A stretch of DNA of 5,850 nucleotides. Source: a bacterium. Lineage in GTDB: Bacteria; SZUA-182; SZUA-191. The notes beneath the pieces were generated by a model. It had not been told where the DNA came from and ran no database searches. It saw nothing but the letters and a program-made list of their open reading frames with translations. Positions 1-5,840 of the stretch are shown one piece after another. Position numbers and translations under genes: made by a program. The stretch's first letter is position 1, and every line of letters begins with the position of its first letter. The stretch lies in assembly GCA_003230535.1 (NCBI GenBank), contig QIEW01000384.1, positions 1 through 5,850 of the forward strand, given 5' to 3'.

Positions 1-42
1 CCGGTCAATCACTTTTTGCCTTATTCGCTGTAGGACACCCAT
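1..42 (-). CDS. Possible 5' end of a next operon gene (partial)
   Basis: Reading leftwards from an ATG at 42, fourteen codons stay open to the window edge (MGVLQRIRQKVIDR). An AGGTG at 51-47 on the minus strand is a modest ribosome binding site. The candidate start lies 77 bases past the stop of the cobA/hemD gene, and no terminator hairpin is visible between them, so read-through into another gene of the same operon is plausible. In other genomes tetrapyrrole genes such as hemB or hemL often follow cobA/hemD, but these fourteen residues do not identify any family. The call rests on start, spacing and openness only. It could equally be a chance open frame. Confidence 0.35.
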   Translation of the reverse strand, partial: MGVLQRIRQKVIDR

Positions 43-119
43 ATTACACCTGCGATGTCACCTCACACCTTAATCCCCAACCCCATAGCTCCCTTAATCC
101 GAAAAAATTTGGTTCAGGT

Positions 120-1712
120 TTACTGCTGTGGCGCAGCCACCGGTGGCGCAGCCGCAAAATGCTCCACAATTGCCTCCACCAGAGCCGGTATGGTGTATTC
201 TTTGGGTATGATATGGGAGTTTATGCCGAATTTTCGGGCGGTATGGGCGGTGATGGGGCCGATGCTGGCCACAGTCACATCAGAAAGAAGTTTGAGGGTT
301 TTCTCCTGCCCGAACAGTTCCACAAAATTGGTTACCGTTGAGGAACTGGTGAAGGTAATTAAGTGAATTTGCCCGTCAGCTATTTTTTGCTCCAGCGCCT
401 GAGTATTCTCAGAGGTCTTAACCGTACGATAGGCGGTTACTTCATCTAGTACAGCCCCTAGCCTTCGCAGCTCATTGGGGAGCACTTCCCGGGCTGCCTC
501 CGCCCGCGGCAGCAGGAATCTTCGGCCCTTTATTTCATCCTCTCCCAATGCCAAAATGATAGCTTCCGCCCGATACTCATCAGGGACAACATCAACCCTG
601 AGCCACAAATCCTCCAGGGCGCCGGCGGTTGCCGGGCCGATCGCACACAGCTTACATCCCCGGAGTTCCCTTATATCCAGTCCGTTAGCTTTAAGCCTGC
701 CAAGGAAATGCGCTACACCATTTACGCTGGTGAATATTAACCAATCATATGCTGAAAGGTGAGCCAGAGCCTTATCAAGCTCAGCGTAGCTCGCCGGCGG
801 CACAATCTGAATAGTGGGGAACTCCGCTACCTCCGCCCCTAGTCCGACCAATGCCTCCGAAAGCCGGCTGGCCTGTTCTCTGGCCCTGGTGACCACTATT
901 CCCTTGCCAAACAAAGGCTGCCTCTCAAACCAGTTCAGTTTTTCACGTAGCTGCACCACCTCCCCTACCACCAACACCGAAGGCGGCCTGAACCCTTGGG
1001 CTTTGGCCTGAGATGTTATCTCAGCCAAGGGAGAGACCAACGTTCTCTGAGAACCGGTAGTCCCCCAGCGGACCAGGGCGGCCGGAGTCCCGGGGGAACG
1101 ACCGTGCTTTATTAGCTGGGAAGAAATATGCTCCAGATTAGCAACTCCCATCAGAAATACCAGCGTCCCAATTCCAGTAGAGATTTTTTCCCAATCAATA
1201 GCCGAATTACCTTTGTCTTCCTTTTCATGTCCGGTAAAGAAAGCCACGCTGGAAGTATAGTCGCGGTGGGTTAGCGGTATGCCGGCATAAGCGGGGGCGG
1301 CAACCGCCGACGATACTCCCGGGATTATCTCAAAGGAAATACCGGCCCGGTTAAGGACTTCCGCTTCCTCACCGCCCCGGCCAAAAATAAAAGGATCTCC
1401 GCCTTTAAGGCGAACCACCCGCTTCCCTTCTTCCGCTTTTCCCGCCAGGAGTTTTGTTATATCCTGCTGCTTCATTGTATGCCGGCCGGATTTTTTGCCC
1501 ACATAAATTAATTCCGCATCCGGGGGGGCATATTTCAGGAGCTTCGGCGAGGCGAGATAGTCATACACCACCACTTCCGCCTGCCGCAGGACATCTACTC
1601 CCCGGACAGTAATAAGCCCGGGCGCGCCGGGTCCTGCCCCTACCAGATATACTTTGCCTTTGGATTTAGAATAATCAGGGTACAAAGGCGCTCCTAATTT
1701 TTCTCCCACCAT
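120..1712 (-). CDS. cobA/hemD: Bifunctional uroporphyrinogen-III C-methyltransferase / uroporphyrinogen-III synthase
   Basis: This cytoplasmic fusion enzyme of 530 residues has two parts. The N-terminal part (about 20-262) is a SAM-dependent uroporphyrinogen-III methyltransferase that makes precorrin-2. Visible motifs are the glycine-rich VYLVGAGPGAPGL (21-33), VVYDYLASPKLL (48-59), the SAM-binding RLKGGDPFIFGRGGEE (101-116) and PGVSSAVAAPAYAGIPLTHR (131-150). The C-terminal part (about 268-520) is a HemD synthase that cyclises hydroxymethylbilane with inversion of ring D. It shows the VVTRAREQASRL opening (273-284), IFTSVNGVAHF (326-336), FTSSSTVTNF (454-463) and IGPITAHTARKFG (484-496). Length and domain order match the usual CobA-HemD fusions. 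The usual GPGDP motif reads GPGAP here. The tail (520-530) is Ala/Pro/Gln-rich and probably dispensable. The ATG at 1712 overlaps the preceding lipoprotein gene by 19 bases and has AAGGGAAG just upstream, which suggests translational coupling. A TTG at codon 10 with its own GGAG is a weaker alternative start. The product feeds siroheme, cobalamin and heme branches. Confidence 0.97.
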   Translation of the reverse strand: MVGEKLGAPLYPDYSKSKGKVYLVGAGPGAPGLITVRGVDVLRQAEVVVYDYLASPKLLKYAPPDAELIYVGKKSGRHTMKQQDITKLLAGKAEEGKRVVRLKGGDPFIFGRGGEEAEVLNRAGISFEIIPGVSSAVAAPAYAGIPLTHRDYTSSVAFFTGHEKEDKGNSAIDWEKISTGIGTLVFLMGVANLEHISSQLIKHGRSPGTPAALVRWGTTGSQRTLVSPLAEITSQAKAQGFRPPSVLVVGEVVQLREKLNWFERQPLFGKGIVVTRAREQASRLSEALVGLGAEVAEFPTIQIVPPASYAELDKALAHLSAYDWLIFTSVNGVAHFLGRLKANGLDIRELRGCKLCAIGPATAGALEDLWLRVDVVPDEYRAEAIILALGEDEIKGRRFLLPRAEAAREVLPNELRRLGAVLDEVTAYRTVKTSENTQALEQKIADGQIHLITFTSSSTVTNFVELFGQEKTLKLLSDVTVASIGPITAHTARKFGINSHIIPKEYTIPALVEAIVEHFAAAPPVAAPQQ

Positions 1713-2164
1713 TTCTTCCCTTCTTTCTCTTCCGATGCAGTTTTATTATCTGAAGGCGTTACCGAACTTTCATTGGTACTTTTAGGAGCCTCCGGCGCTG
1801 TATACGCCGGTAATGCCGGCGCCAAACTCTCCGGGATAAGTTTCAGGTCGGCCCTTGTCGGTTCAAATCCTCTGACCTCTATCCTTACCGGATAGCCGAC
1901 ATAACCCATCAGCGTTGCCCGTATAGTATAGGTTCCCCCGGGAAGTCCGCCGATCCGATAGTTACCCAGCTCGTCCGTGGACACAGAAGAGGTAGACGGT
2001 TCGGTAGTAACTATTGCCCCGGACAGAGGGCGGTTCTGATCGTCGGTGACTTTGCCTGAGATGTCGCGTATCGCCATCTCCTTGATCTGACTGGCAGTCA
2101 TACAACCAGCTATTATGATTGCTAAAACACAGGGCGCTAATTTCCATCCGGCTTGCAGCTTCAT
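1694..2164 (-). CDS. Lipoprotein with carboxypeptidase-regulatory-like (CarboxypepD_reg) beta-sandwich domain
   Basis: The product has 156 residues. Residues 1-20 form a basic then hydrophobic signal ending in the lipobox IIAG before Cys21, so it should be lipidated and anchored in a membrane. Met at the +2 position is not the classic inner-membrane retention signal, so outer-membrane placement is possible. Residues about 34-110 look like a CarboxypepD_reg/Cna-B-like fold: ISGKVTDDQNRPLSGAIV (34-51), then DELGNYRIGGLPGGTYTIRA (63-82), then MGYVGYPVRIEV. These domains usually act as structural or binding modules, so no enzymatic role is claimed. The rest (111-156) is a Pro/Ala/Ser/Glu-rich, probably disordered tail ending KKWWEKN. 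An AAAGGAGGA ribosome binding site lies six bases before the ATG. The 3' end overlaps the start of the cobA/hemD gene by 19 bases, which implies one transcript. Why a lipoprotein is coupled to tetrapyrrole synthesis is not evident from the sequence. Confidence 0.9.
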   Translation of the reverse strand: MKLQAGWKLAPCVLAIIIAGCMTASQIKEMAIRDISGKVTDDQNRPLSGAIVTTEPSTSSVSTDELGNYRIGGLPGGTYTIRATLMGYVGYPVRIEVRGFEPTRADLKLIPESLAPALPAYTAPEAPKSTNESSVTPSDNKTASEEKEGKKWWEKN

Positions 2165-2234
2165 AAATTCTCCTCCTTTAATAAGTAAAGTTTCAGCAAA
2201 ACTAAAATCGCAAACTAACGCTATGTTATGTATA

Positions 2235-2264
2235 CATATAATCCGAAATAAAGAAAAAAGTCAA
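2235..2264 (-). promoter_or_regulatory. Candidate sigma70-type promoter for the lipoprotein-cobA/hemD operon
   Basis: On the minus strand TTGACT (2264-2259) is followed after 18 bases by TATATG (2240-2235), giving a predicted start near 2228 and a leader of about 60 bases before the lipoprotein gene. A perfect 12-base palindrome, TATGTATACATA (2227-2238), covers the -10 edge and likely start site and could be an operator. The -35 is good and the -10 only fair, so the call is moderate. Confidence 0.45.
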
Positions 2265-2283
2265 TAAATAAAAGTTGATGGCC

Positions 2284-2412
2284 TCGCAAAAAGTCTGGGG
2301 CTGTCATTGCGAGGAGCTTTGCGACGAAGCAATCTAGCGCATATTCAACTAGTTAGAGATTGCTTCGTTTCGCTCGCAATGACAACAAACGACATTCTTT
2401 GACTTTTTACGA
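2284..2412. repeat. Nested palindromic intergenic repeat (REP/MITE-like)
   Basis: There are two nested sets of inverted arms. The outer arms are TCGCAAAAAGTC (2284-2295) and GACTTTTTACGA (2401-2412), with one mismatch in twelve. The inner arms are TGTCATTGCGAG (2302-2313) with CTCGCAATGACA (2373-2384), perfect over 12, and ACGAAGCAATCT (2324-2335) with AGATTGCTTCGT (2357-2368), perfect over 12. A 21-base loop (2336-2356) lies between them. The left inner arm carries about six extra bases relative to the right. Sequences beginning TGTCATTGCGAG and ending CTCGCAATGACA are familiar to me as dispersed non-coding palindromes in many bacterial genomes. It lies between divergent promoters, so it is not acting as a terminator for either annotated gene. 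No coding capacity or transposase is present. Mobility in trans is an inference. Confidence 0.8.
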
Positions 2413-2649
2413 CTTTATAAAAGTTAGTATATTTTTTTCTCCGCATATTTTCGTTATGGAAAAGGATGATAAAGAACATTTTTTTCTCACTGCTTCATGT
2501 TATAATTAAATCAAATTAAATATCATTTGCAAATTGGTTAGGAACTGTTATAAAATAGCGGCGACAGCATAAAATAGCTATTGGGGCTCGGTTATTTTAT
2601 AATAAACTCTCAGTCCAAAATCATGGACGCAAAAATCTCACAAAAATAC
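2413..2649. other. AT-rich intergenic stretch with small repeated boxes, no gene seen
   Basis: No plausible coding region or RNA gene is visible. The direct repeat ATAAAATAGC occurs at 2550-2559 and 2569-2578, with starts 19 bases apart. TTATAAAATA (2548-2557) is also inverted as TATTTTATAA (2593-2602). These boxes sit about 50-100 bases upstream of the plus-strand -35 and could be activator sites or simply AT-rich DNA. A TATAAT at 2501-2506 has no convincing -35. Confidence 0.4.
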
Positions 2650-2679
2650 TTGACAAACAATTATTCAGGGGAATATAAT
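2650..2679 (+). promoter_or_regulatory. Near-consensus sigma70 promoter for the porin gene
   Basis: A perfect TTGACA (2650-2655) and a perfect TATAAT (2674-2679) are separated by 18 bases. Transcription should begin near 2686, leaving about 300 untranslated bases before the porin start at 2986. Nothing closer to the gene resembles a promoter as strongly, so a highly expressed porin transcript with a long leader is the simplest reading. Confidence 0.85.
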
Positions 2680-2685
2680 ACGACC

Positions 2686-2985
2686 CCATAGATATTTACC
2701 TTTATCTTAAGGAGGCAGGGGGACAGTTCAAATTCTACTAAGTAGTGGAAAAGTATCTTTTAAAACCGCCGCCCGGGGCTATCGGAGCTATAGTATTCTG
2801 AATAAAAGAGGCGGTGTTGGTGTGTTGGCTTATGCTGTTTTAATATGGGTTATGTTGATTCTAATTTGAAAATAACAAATATTGTAAGTTTTTTTGGAAG
2901 GAGGTGAGCAGGGACGAAAAAGAAGTAAAAAGATAGAAGGCAGTCCCGTGTTTGTTTATATTTATATTTGGAAGGGAGGTAGGAT
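2686..2985 (+). ncRNA. Long 5' leader of the porin mRNA, possible structured regulatory RNA
   Basis: The roughly 300 bases between the predicted transcription start and the porin ATG contain several ordered elements. A small hairpin CTAC-TAA-GTAG lies at 2734-2744. A GC-rich stem pairs ACCGCC (2765-2770) with GGCGGT (2810-2815) around a 39-base interior that includes GCCCGGGGC. An open mini-frame of 20 codons (2845-2907) ends inside a perfect AAGGAGGTGA (2898-2907). A further stem pairs GGGAC (2911-2915) with GTCCC (2943-2947). I recognise no known riboswitch core here, including cobalamin, cyclic-di-GMP, TPP and glycine types. The extent assumes the upstream promoter is the one used. Confidence 0.4.
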
Positions 2986-4374
2986 ATGAGGAAGATTTTG
3001 GGAATAGCCTTGGCGTTCATGCTTGTTCTGGCAAGTGTGGGCGTAGCTGGGGCGTTCGAAACCAAATTCAGTGGTGAATTAAGGACCAGAGGCGAAGTAT
3101 TTGATGAGACTATAAATGATTTTTCTGATGATGGCGATCGCGTCGGTGGCGGCAGTAACGATACCGAAAGCCTCTGGGACAGTCGTCTGCGGTTGAAAAT
3201 GGATTTTATCGCCAATGACAACCTAAAGGCGGTTTATTGGTTGGAAATAGGAGATATCATCTGGGGTAACAGGAATAATGAGAGTTCAGTCGATAAAAAT
3301 GGAAAGGGGAGGGAAACCAATTCCGGGAATAACAGAAACTATAATGGGCGCCGCGAGACTTTTGGTACCGATCAGGTAGCAGTAGAGACCAAAAACCTTT
3401 ACATCGACTTTGCGGTACCCTCCACCCCAATACGGGCTAAAGTAGGTATCCAGCGCATAACTTTAGGCCATGGATTTATCCTGGATGATGATGCGGCGGC
3501 CCTCCTGGTGGACATTAACTTTGGTCCGGCAACCGTCACAGCATTTACCATTAAGGAATATGAGGGACAGACCTATACCAACGATGATGTGGACCACTAC
3601 GGCTTGGTTATAAGCGCTCCATTGGCAGACATAGGCTCCGTAGGAATATTTGGTAATTGGTCGCATTCTGCTGATCTTGAGAATTTTTCTGGGCAGGAAA
3701 ATGTTGAAGGTGACGGCTACTGGGCTGGTGTGACCGCCGATTTGGCGCTTGATCCGATAACAATAGCCCTGGAAATTGACGCCTCCTATCAAAACATGTA
3801 TGGTTCAGGTATTCCTGATAATAAAACTGAAGAAGGTTACCTGGGTTATTTGGATATAGGCGCTAAGTTGGATAAATGCAATATCGGTATCGCCGGACTG
3901 TGGGCTTCAGCCACCAGCTCAGGCGACACTTTTACCCAAATTTCTCCCACCGATCCCGAGGACGCTGCGATAGTGGATTGGGATAACCTCTTCCTGCTGG
4001 ATATAACTGGTAACACCCTGGATCCATTAGGGATTGGTGGTGGATTAATCAGCGCTAAGCTCTATGCCGAGTGTCAGGTGTTGGATAACCTGCTGACAGG
4101 TGTTTCTGTCCAGGGTTACTGGATAGAAGATGAGCAGCCGGTAGAAGATGAACTGGGGAGGGATGATCTGAACGATATGGTTCTTCCTGGTTACATCGGC
4201 ACCGAAGTTGACCTGGATGTAGAGTATAAGATTTACGATCAGCTTGCCTACCAGATCCAGGCCGGTTATATGTTCATAGATGATGATGAAGATAGCGTTA
4301 TAAGTGATACTAAGAGTGGTTCAAACGTAGAAGATATTTGGTTCCTGAGTCACAAGTTGATCTATACTTTCTAA
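2986..4374 (+). CDS. Outer-membrane beta-barrel porin-like protein
   Basis: The product has 462 residues. Residues 1-23 are a typical Sec signal (MRKILG basic start, hydrophobic core, AGA cleavage site before FETKF). The mature protein opens with a strand-like FSGELRTRGEVFDE (28-41) and continues with alternating strands such as SLWDSRLRLKMDFIA (62-76), NLKAVYWLEIGDIIWG (79-94), IRAKVGIQRITLGHGF (149-164) and AYQIQAGYMF (421-430). It ends SHKLIYTF, and the terminal phenylalanine is the usual outer-membrane insertion signal. Asp/Glu/Asn-rich segments (46-63, 95-130, 381-397, 431-450) would be external loops. Their acidity could favour cations, but substrate specificity is not readable. Two cysteines (298, 363) are present. 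A GGGAGGT ribosome binding site (2974-2980) lies five bases before the ATG. The overall style resembles uncharacterised porins of Desulfobacterota-like bacteria. I cannot name a specific family. Confidence 0.85.
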   Translation: MRKILGIALAFMLVLASVGVAGAFETKFSGELRTRGEVFDETINDFSDDGDRVGGGSNDTESLWDSRLRLKMDFIANDNLKAVYWLEIGDIIWGNRNNESSVDKNGKGRETNSGNNRNYNGRRETFGTDQVAVETKNLYIDFAVPSTPIRAKVGIQRITLGHGFILDDDAAALLVDINFGPATVTAFTIKEYEGQTYTNDDVDHYGLVISAPLADIGSVGIFGNWSHSADLENFSGQENVEGDGYWAGVTADLALDPITIALEIDASYQNMYGSGIPDNKTEEGYLGYLDIGAKLDKCNIGIAGLWASATSSGDTFTQISPTDPEDAAIVDWDNLFLLDITGNTLDPLGIGGGLISAKLYAECQVLDNLLTGVSVQGYWIEDEQPVEDELGRDDLNDMVLPGYIGTEVDLDVEYKIYDQLAYQIQAGYMFIDDDEDSVISDTKSGSNVEDIWFLSHKLIYTF

Positions 4375-4405
4375 AGACGCTCAACAGGTTAATTTGAAGG
4401 CACAA

Positions 4406-4440
4406 GTAGTGGGCGGGGGGGTTTTAGCCTTGCCCACTAC
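4406..4440 (+). terminator. Intercistronic hairpin after the porin gene, possible weak terminator
   Basis: A perfect 9-base stem pairs GTAGTGGGC (4406-4414) with GCCCACTAC (4432-4440) around a 17-base loop containing seven G. It begins 32 bases after the porin stop. The following GCTTTCCCATTATT has only a poor T-tract, so partial termination or 3'-end protection of the porin mRNA is as likely as full termination. No clear promoter lies between it and the next gene, which suggests read-through expression of the downstream gene. Confidence 0.5.
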
Positions 4441-4466
4441 GCTTTCCCATTATTAAAGAGGTAGGA

Positions 4467-4474
4467 GAGGAGGT
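4467..4474 (+). promoter_or_regulatory. Ribosome binding site deciding the start of the repeat protein
   Basis: GAGGAGGT at 4467-4474 is seven bases from the ATG at 4482 but only four from an in-frame TTG at 4479. Spacing and codon preference favour the ATG. The choice changes the protein by one residue. Confidence 0.7.
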
Positions 4475-4481
4475 TGTATTG

Positions 4482-5639
4482 ATGTTAAGAAAAAGGCTAG
4501 GAATTTCGTTAATAAGTTTTGCTTTTCTGACAGCCGGCTTGGGCATGGTGACGAAAGCTTTCGCCGAGCCATACCCTAATTCAATCAAATCAATCAAATC
4601 AGAACACATTGCCGACGGTGAGGTTAAGAACCAAGATATAGGCGCTGATGCTGTCACCACCGATAAGATCATGGATGGCACTATTCTTGACGAAGACATT
4701 AATGCTAATGCCGATATTAATGGTAGCAAGCTGCTCGACAATTCGGTCCCCGCTGCTAAGCTTATTGATGGTTCAGGTAGCGGGCTGGATGCTGATTTCC
4801 TGGATGGGCGGAATTCGGGTAGTGGTGCAGGAAATATCCCTGTTAACAATGGAGTGCTGAATACCACCCTGAATGCTGATATGGTGGATAGCTATCATGC
4901 GGGTAATGCTTCAGGACAAGTACCTGTCAGCAATGGGGCGGTGAATACCAACCTGAATGCTGACCTGCTGGATGGGTTGAATTCGGGCAATGCTTCAGGA
5001 CAAGTACCTGTCAGCAATACTTTAAAGAATGTTGACCTGAATGCCGACCTGCTGGATGGCCAACATGCCACTGACTTGCAGACTGCCTGGCGGAATTATA
5101 CAGATAGTCAGATAAATACCCATGCGGCTATTCCTGATGTGCATCATATTAAGACCATCGACTTTGCCGACTTAACAGCTGGTTCAGCTACTGATGCTCA
5201 AGTTGATGATAATATTACCGCCGGTGATGCCCATACAGTGGATGGCCAACATGCTGCTAGTTATGCGAGCGGCTGGTTTGCTGTCGTCGGTACTACCACA
5301 TATTCAATCGATACTGATGATAGTGGCTCTACGGGGCTTTTCGGTACCGGCGCGGTTACTAATTTTGCCAATAATGTAAATGTGCAGGTTGATATCTTCT
5401 GGTGCCTGAATGATCCTGCTGTAAATCAGCCGGGGACTGCTGCCAACCCGGTATCTGAAGTAGGTATAGTCATTTCCGGGGGCTTTTATGGCGGACAGGC
5501 GGAGAATATTCAGTTTGACGGCCCCGGAGCTATCACCCTGGATGTGGAAACCGGCCTTGGCGTATCTTTTAGCGTTATACCACCTGCTGCTAATTTTGTC
5601 GGCTACTACAATGTGGTCATAACTCAACTGGCTCCATAG
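4482..5639 (+). CDS. Secreted repeat protein with tail-fibre-like LNADLLDG repeats
   Basis: The product has 385 residues. Residues 1-28 are a Sec signal (MLRKRLG, hydrophobic core, AFA before EP). Residues 33-100 carry short DG/AD-type repeats (IADGEVKNQDIGADAVTTDKI, then ILDEDI, INGSKLLDNSVPAAKL) of a kind seen in elongated fibre and adhesin stalks. Three 28-residue repeats start at 102, 130 and 158, each beginning LDAD or LNAD. A partial fourth starts at 186 (LNADLLDGQHATDL), and a degenerate echo, HTVDGQHAAS, sits at 251-260. Residues about 263-385 form an unrecognised domain rich in Gly, Val and aromatic residues and likely to be beta structure, with one Cys (308) and no transmembrane helix or sorting motif. 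NAD-LLDG-type repeats are familiar from phage tail fibres and bacterial surface proteins, so a surface or extracellular fibrous role is inferred. The binding target is unknown. It lies 107 bases after the porin gene and probably shares its transcript. Confidence 0.85.
   Translation: MLRKRLGISLISFAFLTAGLGMVTKAFAEPYPNSIKSIKSEHIADGEVKNQDIGADAVTTDKIMDGTILDEDINANADINGSKLLDNSVPAAKLIDGSGSGLDADFLDGRNSGSGAGNIPVNNGVLNTTLNADMVDSYHAGNASGQVPVSNGAVNTNLNADLLDGLNSGNASGQVPVSNTLKNVDLNADLLDGQHATDLQTAWRNYTDSQINTHAAIPDVHHIKTIDFADLTAGSATDAQVDDNITAGDAHTVDGQHAASYASGWFAVVGTTTYSIDTDDSGSTGLFGTGAVTNFANNVNVQVDIFWCLNDPAVNQPGTAANPVSEVGIVISGGFYGGQAENIQFDGPGAITLDVETGLGVSFSVIPPAANFVGYYNVVITQLAP
4785..5090 (+). repeat. 84-base in-frame coding repeats (28-residue units)
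   Basis: Units begin at 4785, 4869 and 4953, with a truncated unit at 5037, so the period is exactly 84 bases. Positions 4905-4934 and 4989-5018 are identical over 30 bases, one period apart (encoding NASGQVPVSN), while other parts of the units have drifted. This points to recent duplication or local homogenisation. The repeats are coding and lack spacer/repeat alternation, so this is not a CRISPR array. Confidence 0.9.
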
Positions 5640-5688
5640 TCGTTATATGAGCATAAGCGGGATAGAAGCATTATCCCAAAAAATAAGC

Positions 5689-5729
5689 AAGCGGCATTGG
5701 GATGGTTATTCCAGTGCCGCTTTGTTTTT
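5689..5729 (+). terminator. Rho-independent terminator after the repeat protein
   Basis: GCGGCATTGG (5691-5700) pairs with CCAGTGCCGC (5711-5720), with one G-T wobble and a 10-base loop. Two further A-T pairs extend the stem at its base. The T-tract TTTGTTTTT (5721-5729) follows immediately. This is a strong intrinsic terminator about 50 bases after the stop codon, and it marks the end of the porin/repeat-protein unit. Confidence 0.9.
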
Positions 5730-5813
5730 CAGTATATTATAATAACCGCTCAGGCATCCCCGCCGCTATTTCATCTCATCAAATTTCAAACTGCCCCACT
5801 ACCGTATTTTGCA

Positions 5814-5840
5814 TTGACTTACTCTAAATATAACTATAAA
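5814..5840 (+). promoter_or_regulatory. Weak candidate promoter reading off the right edge
   Basis: TTGACT (5814-5819) and TATAAA (5835-5840) are separated by 15 bases, which is shorter than ideal. It sits downstream of a strong terminator, where a new transcription unit would be expected. No start codon with a binding site follows inside the window. The remaining bases from 5730 show no gene. Confidence 0.3.

Noticed and set aside
68-100. Direct repeat CCTTAATCC (68-76 and 92-100) after the cobA/hemD stop
   Set aside because: Two nine-base copies 24 bases apart in a short spacer have no further copies or dyad symmetry, so chance is adequate.
2181-2234. Cobalamin or other riboswitch upstream of the cobA/hemD operon
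   Set aside because: The predicted leader is only about 60 bases and AT-rich, and contains none of the conserved cobalamin riboswitch boxes.
2745-2801. GTG-initiated 18-codon frame within the porin leader
   Set aside because: The nearest ribosome binding site (2711-2714) is about 30 bases upstream, and the frame coincides with the GC-rich stem, so translation is unsupported.
2850-3221. Minus-strand open frame of 123 codons across the porin leader and 5' end
   Set aside because: It lies antisense to the porin signal peptide and first strands, has low-complexity composition (Ser/Pro/Leu then Phe/Tyr runs), and has no recognisable domain.
3463-3792. Minus-strand open frame of 109 codons inside the porin gene
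   Set aside because: It is fully antisense to a well-supported gene, with no ribosome binding site or domain. It is best explained as a shadow.
4424-4867. Minus-strand open frame of 147 codons opposite the repeat protein
   Set aside because: It begins and ends in sequence explained by the hairpin and the plus-strand gene. The plus-strand frame has a signal peptide, good ribosome binding site and regular repeats, while this one has only Ser/Pro-rich sequence.
4785-5090. Regular repeats as a possible CRISPR array
   Set aside because: The 84-base units are contiguous, in frame, and diverged in the manner of protein repeats, with no alternation of constant repeats and unique spacers.
5659-5677. 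Small hairpin GGGATA/TATCCC after the repeat protein as a terminator
   Set aside because: The stem is only six pairs and is followed by an A-run rather than a T-run. The strong terminator lies just downstream at 5689-5729.
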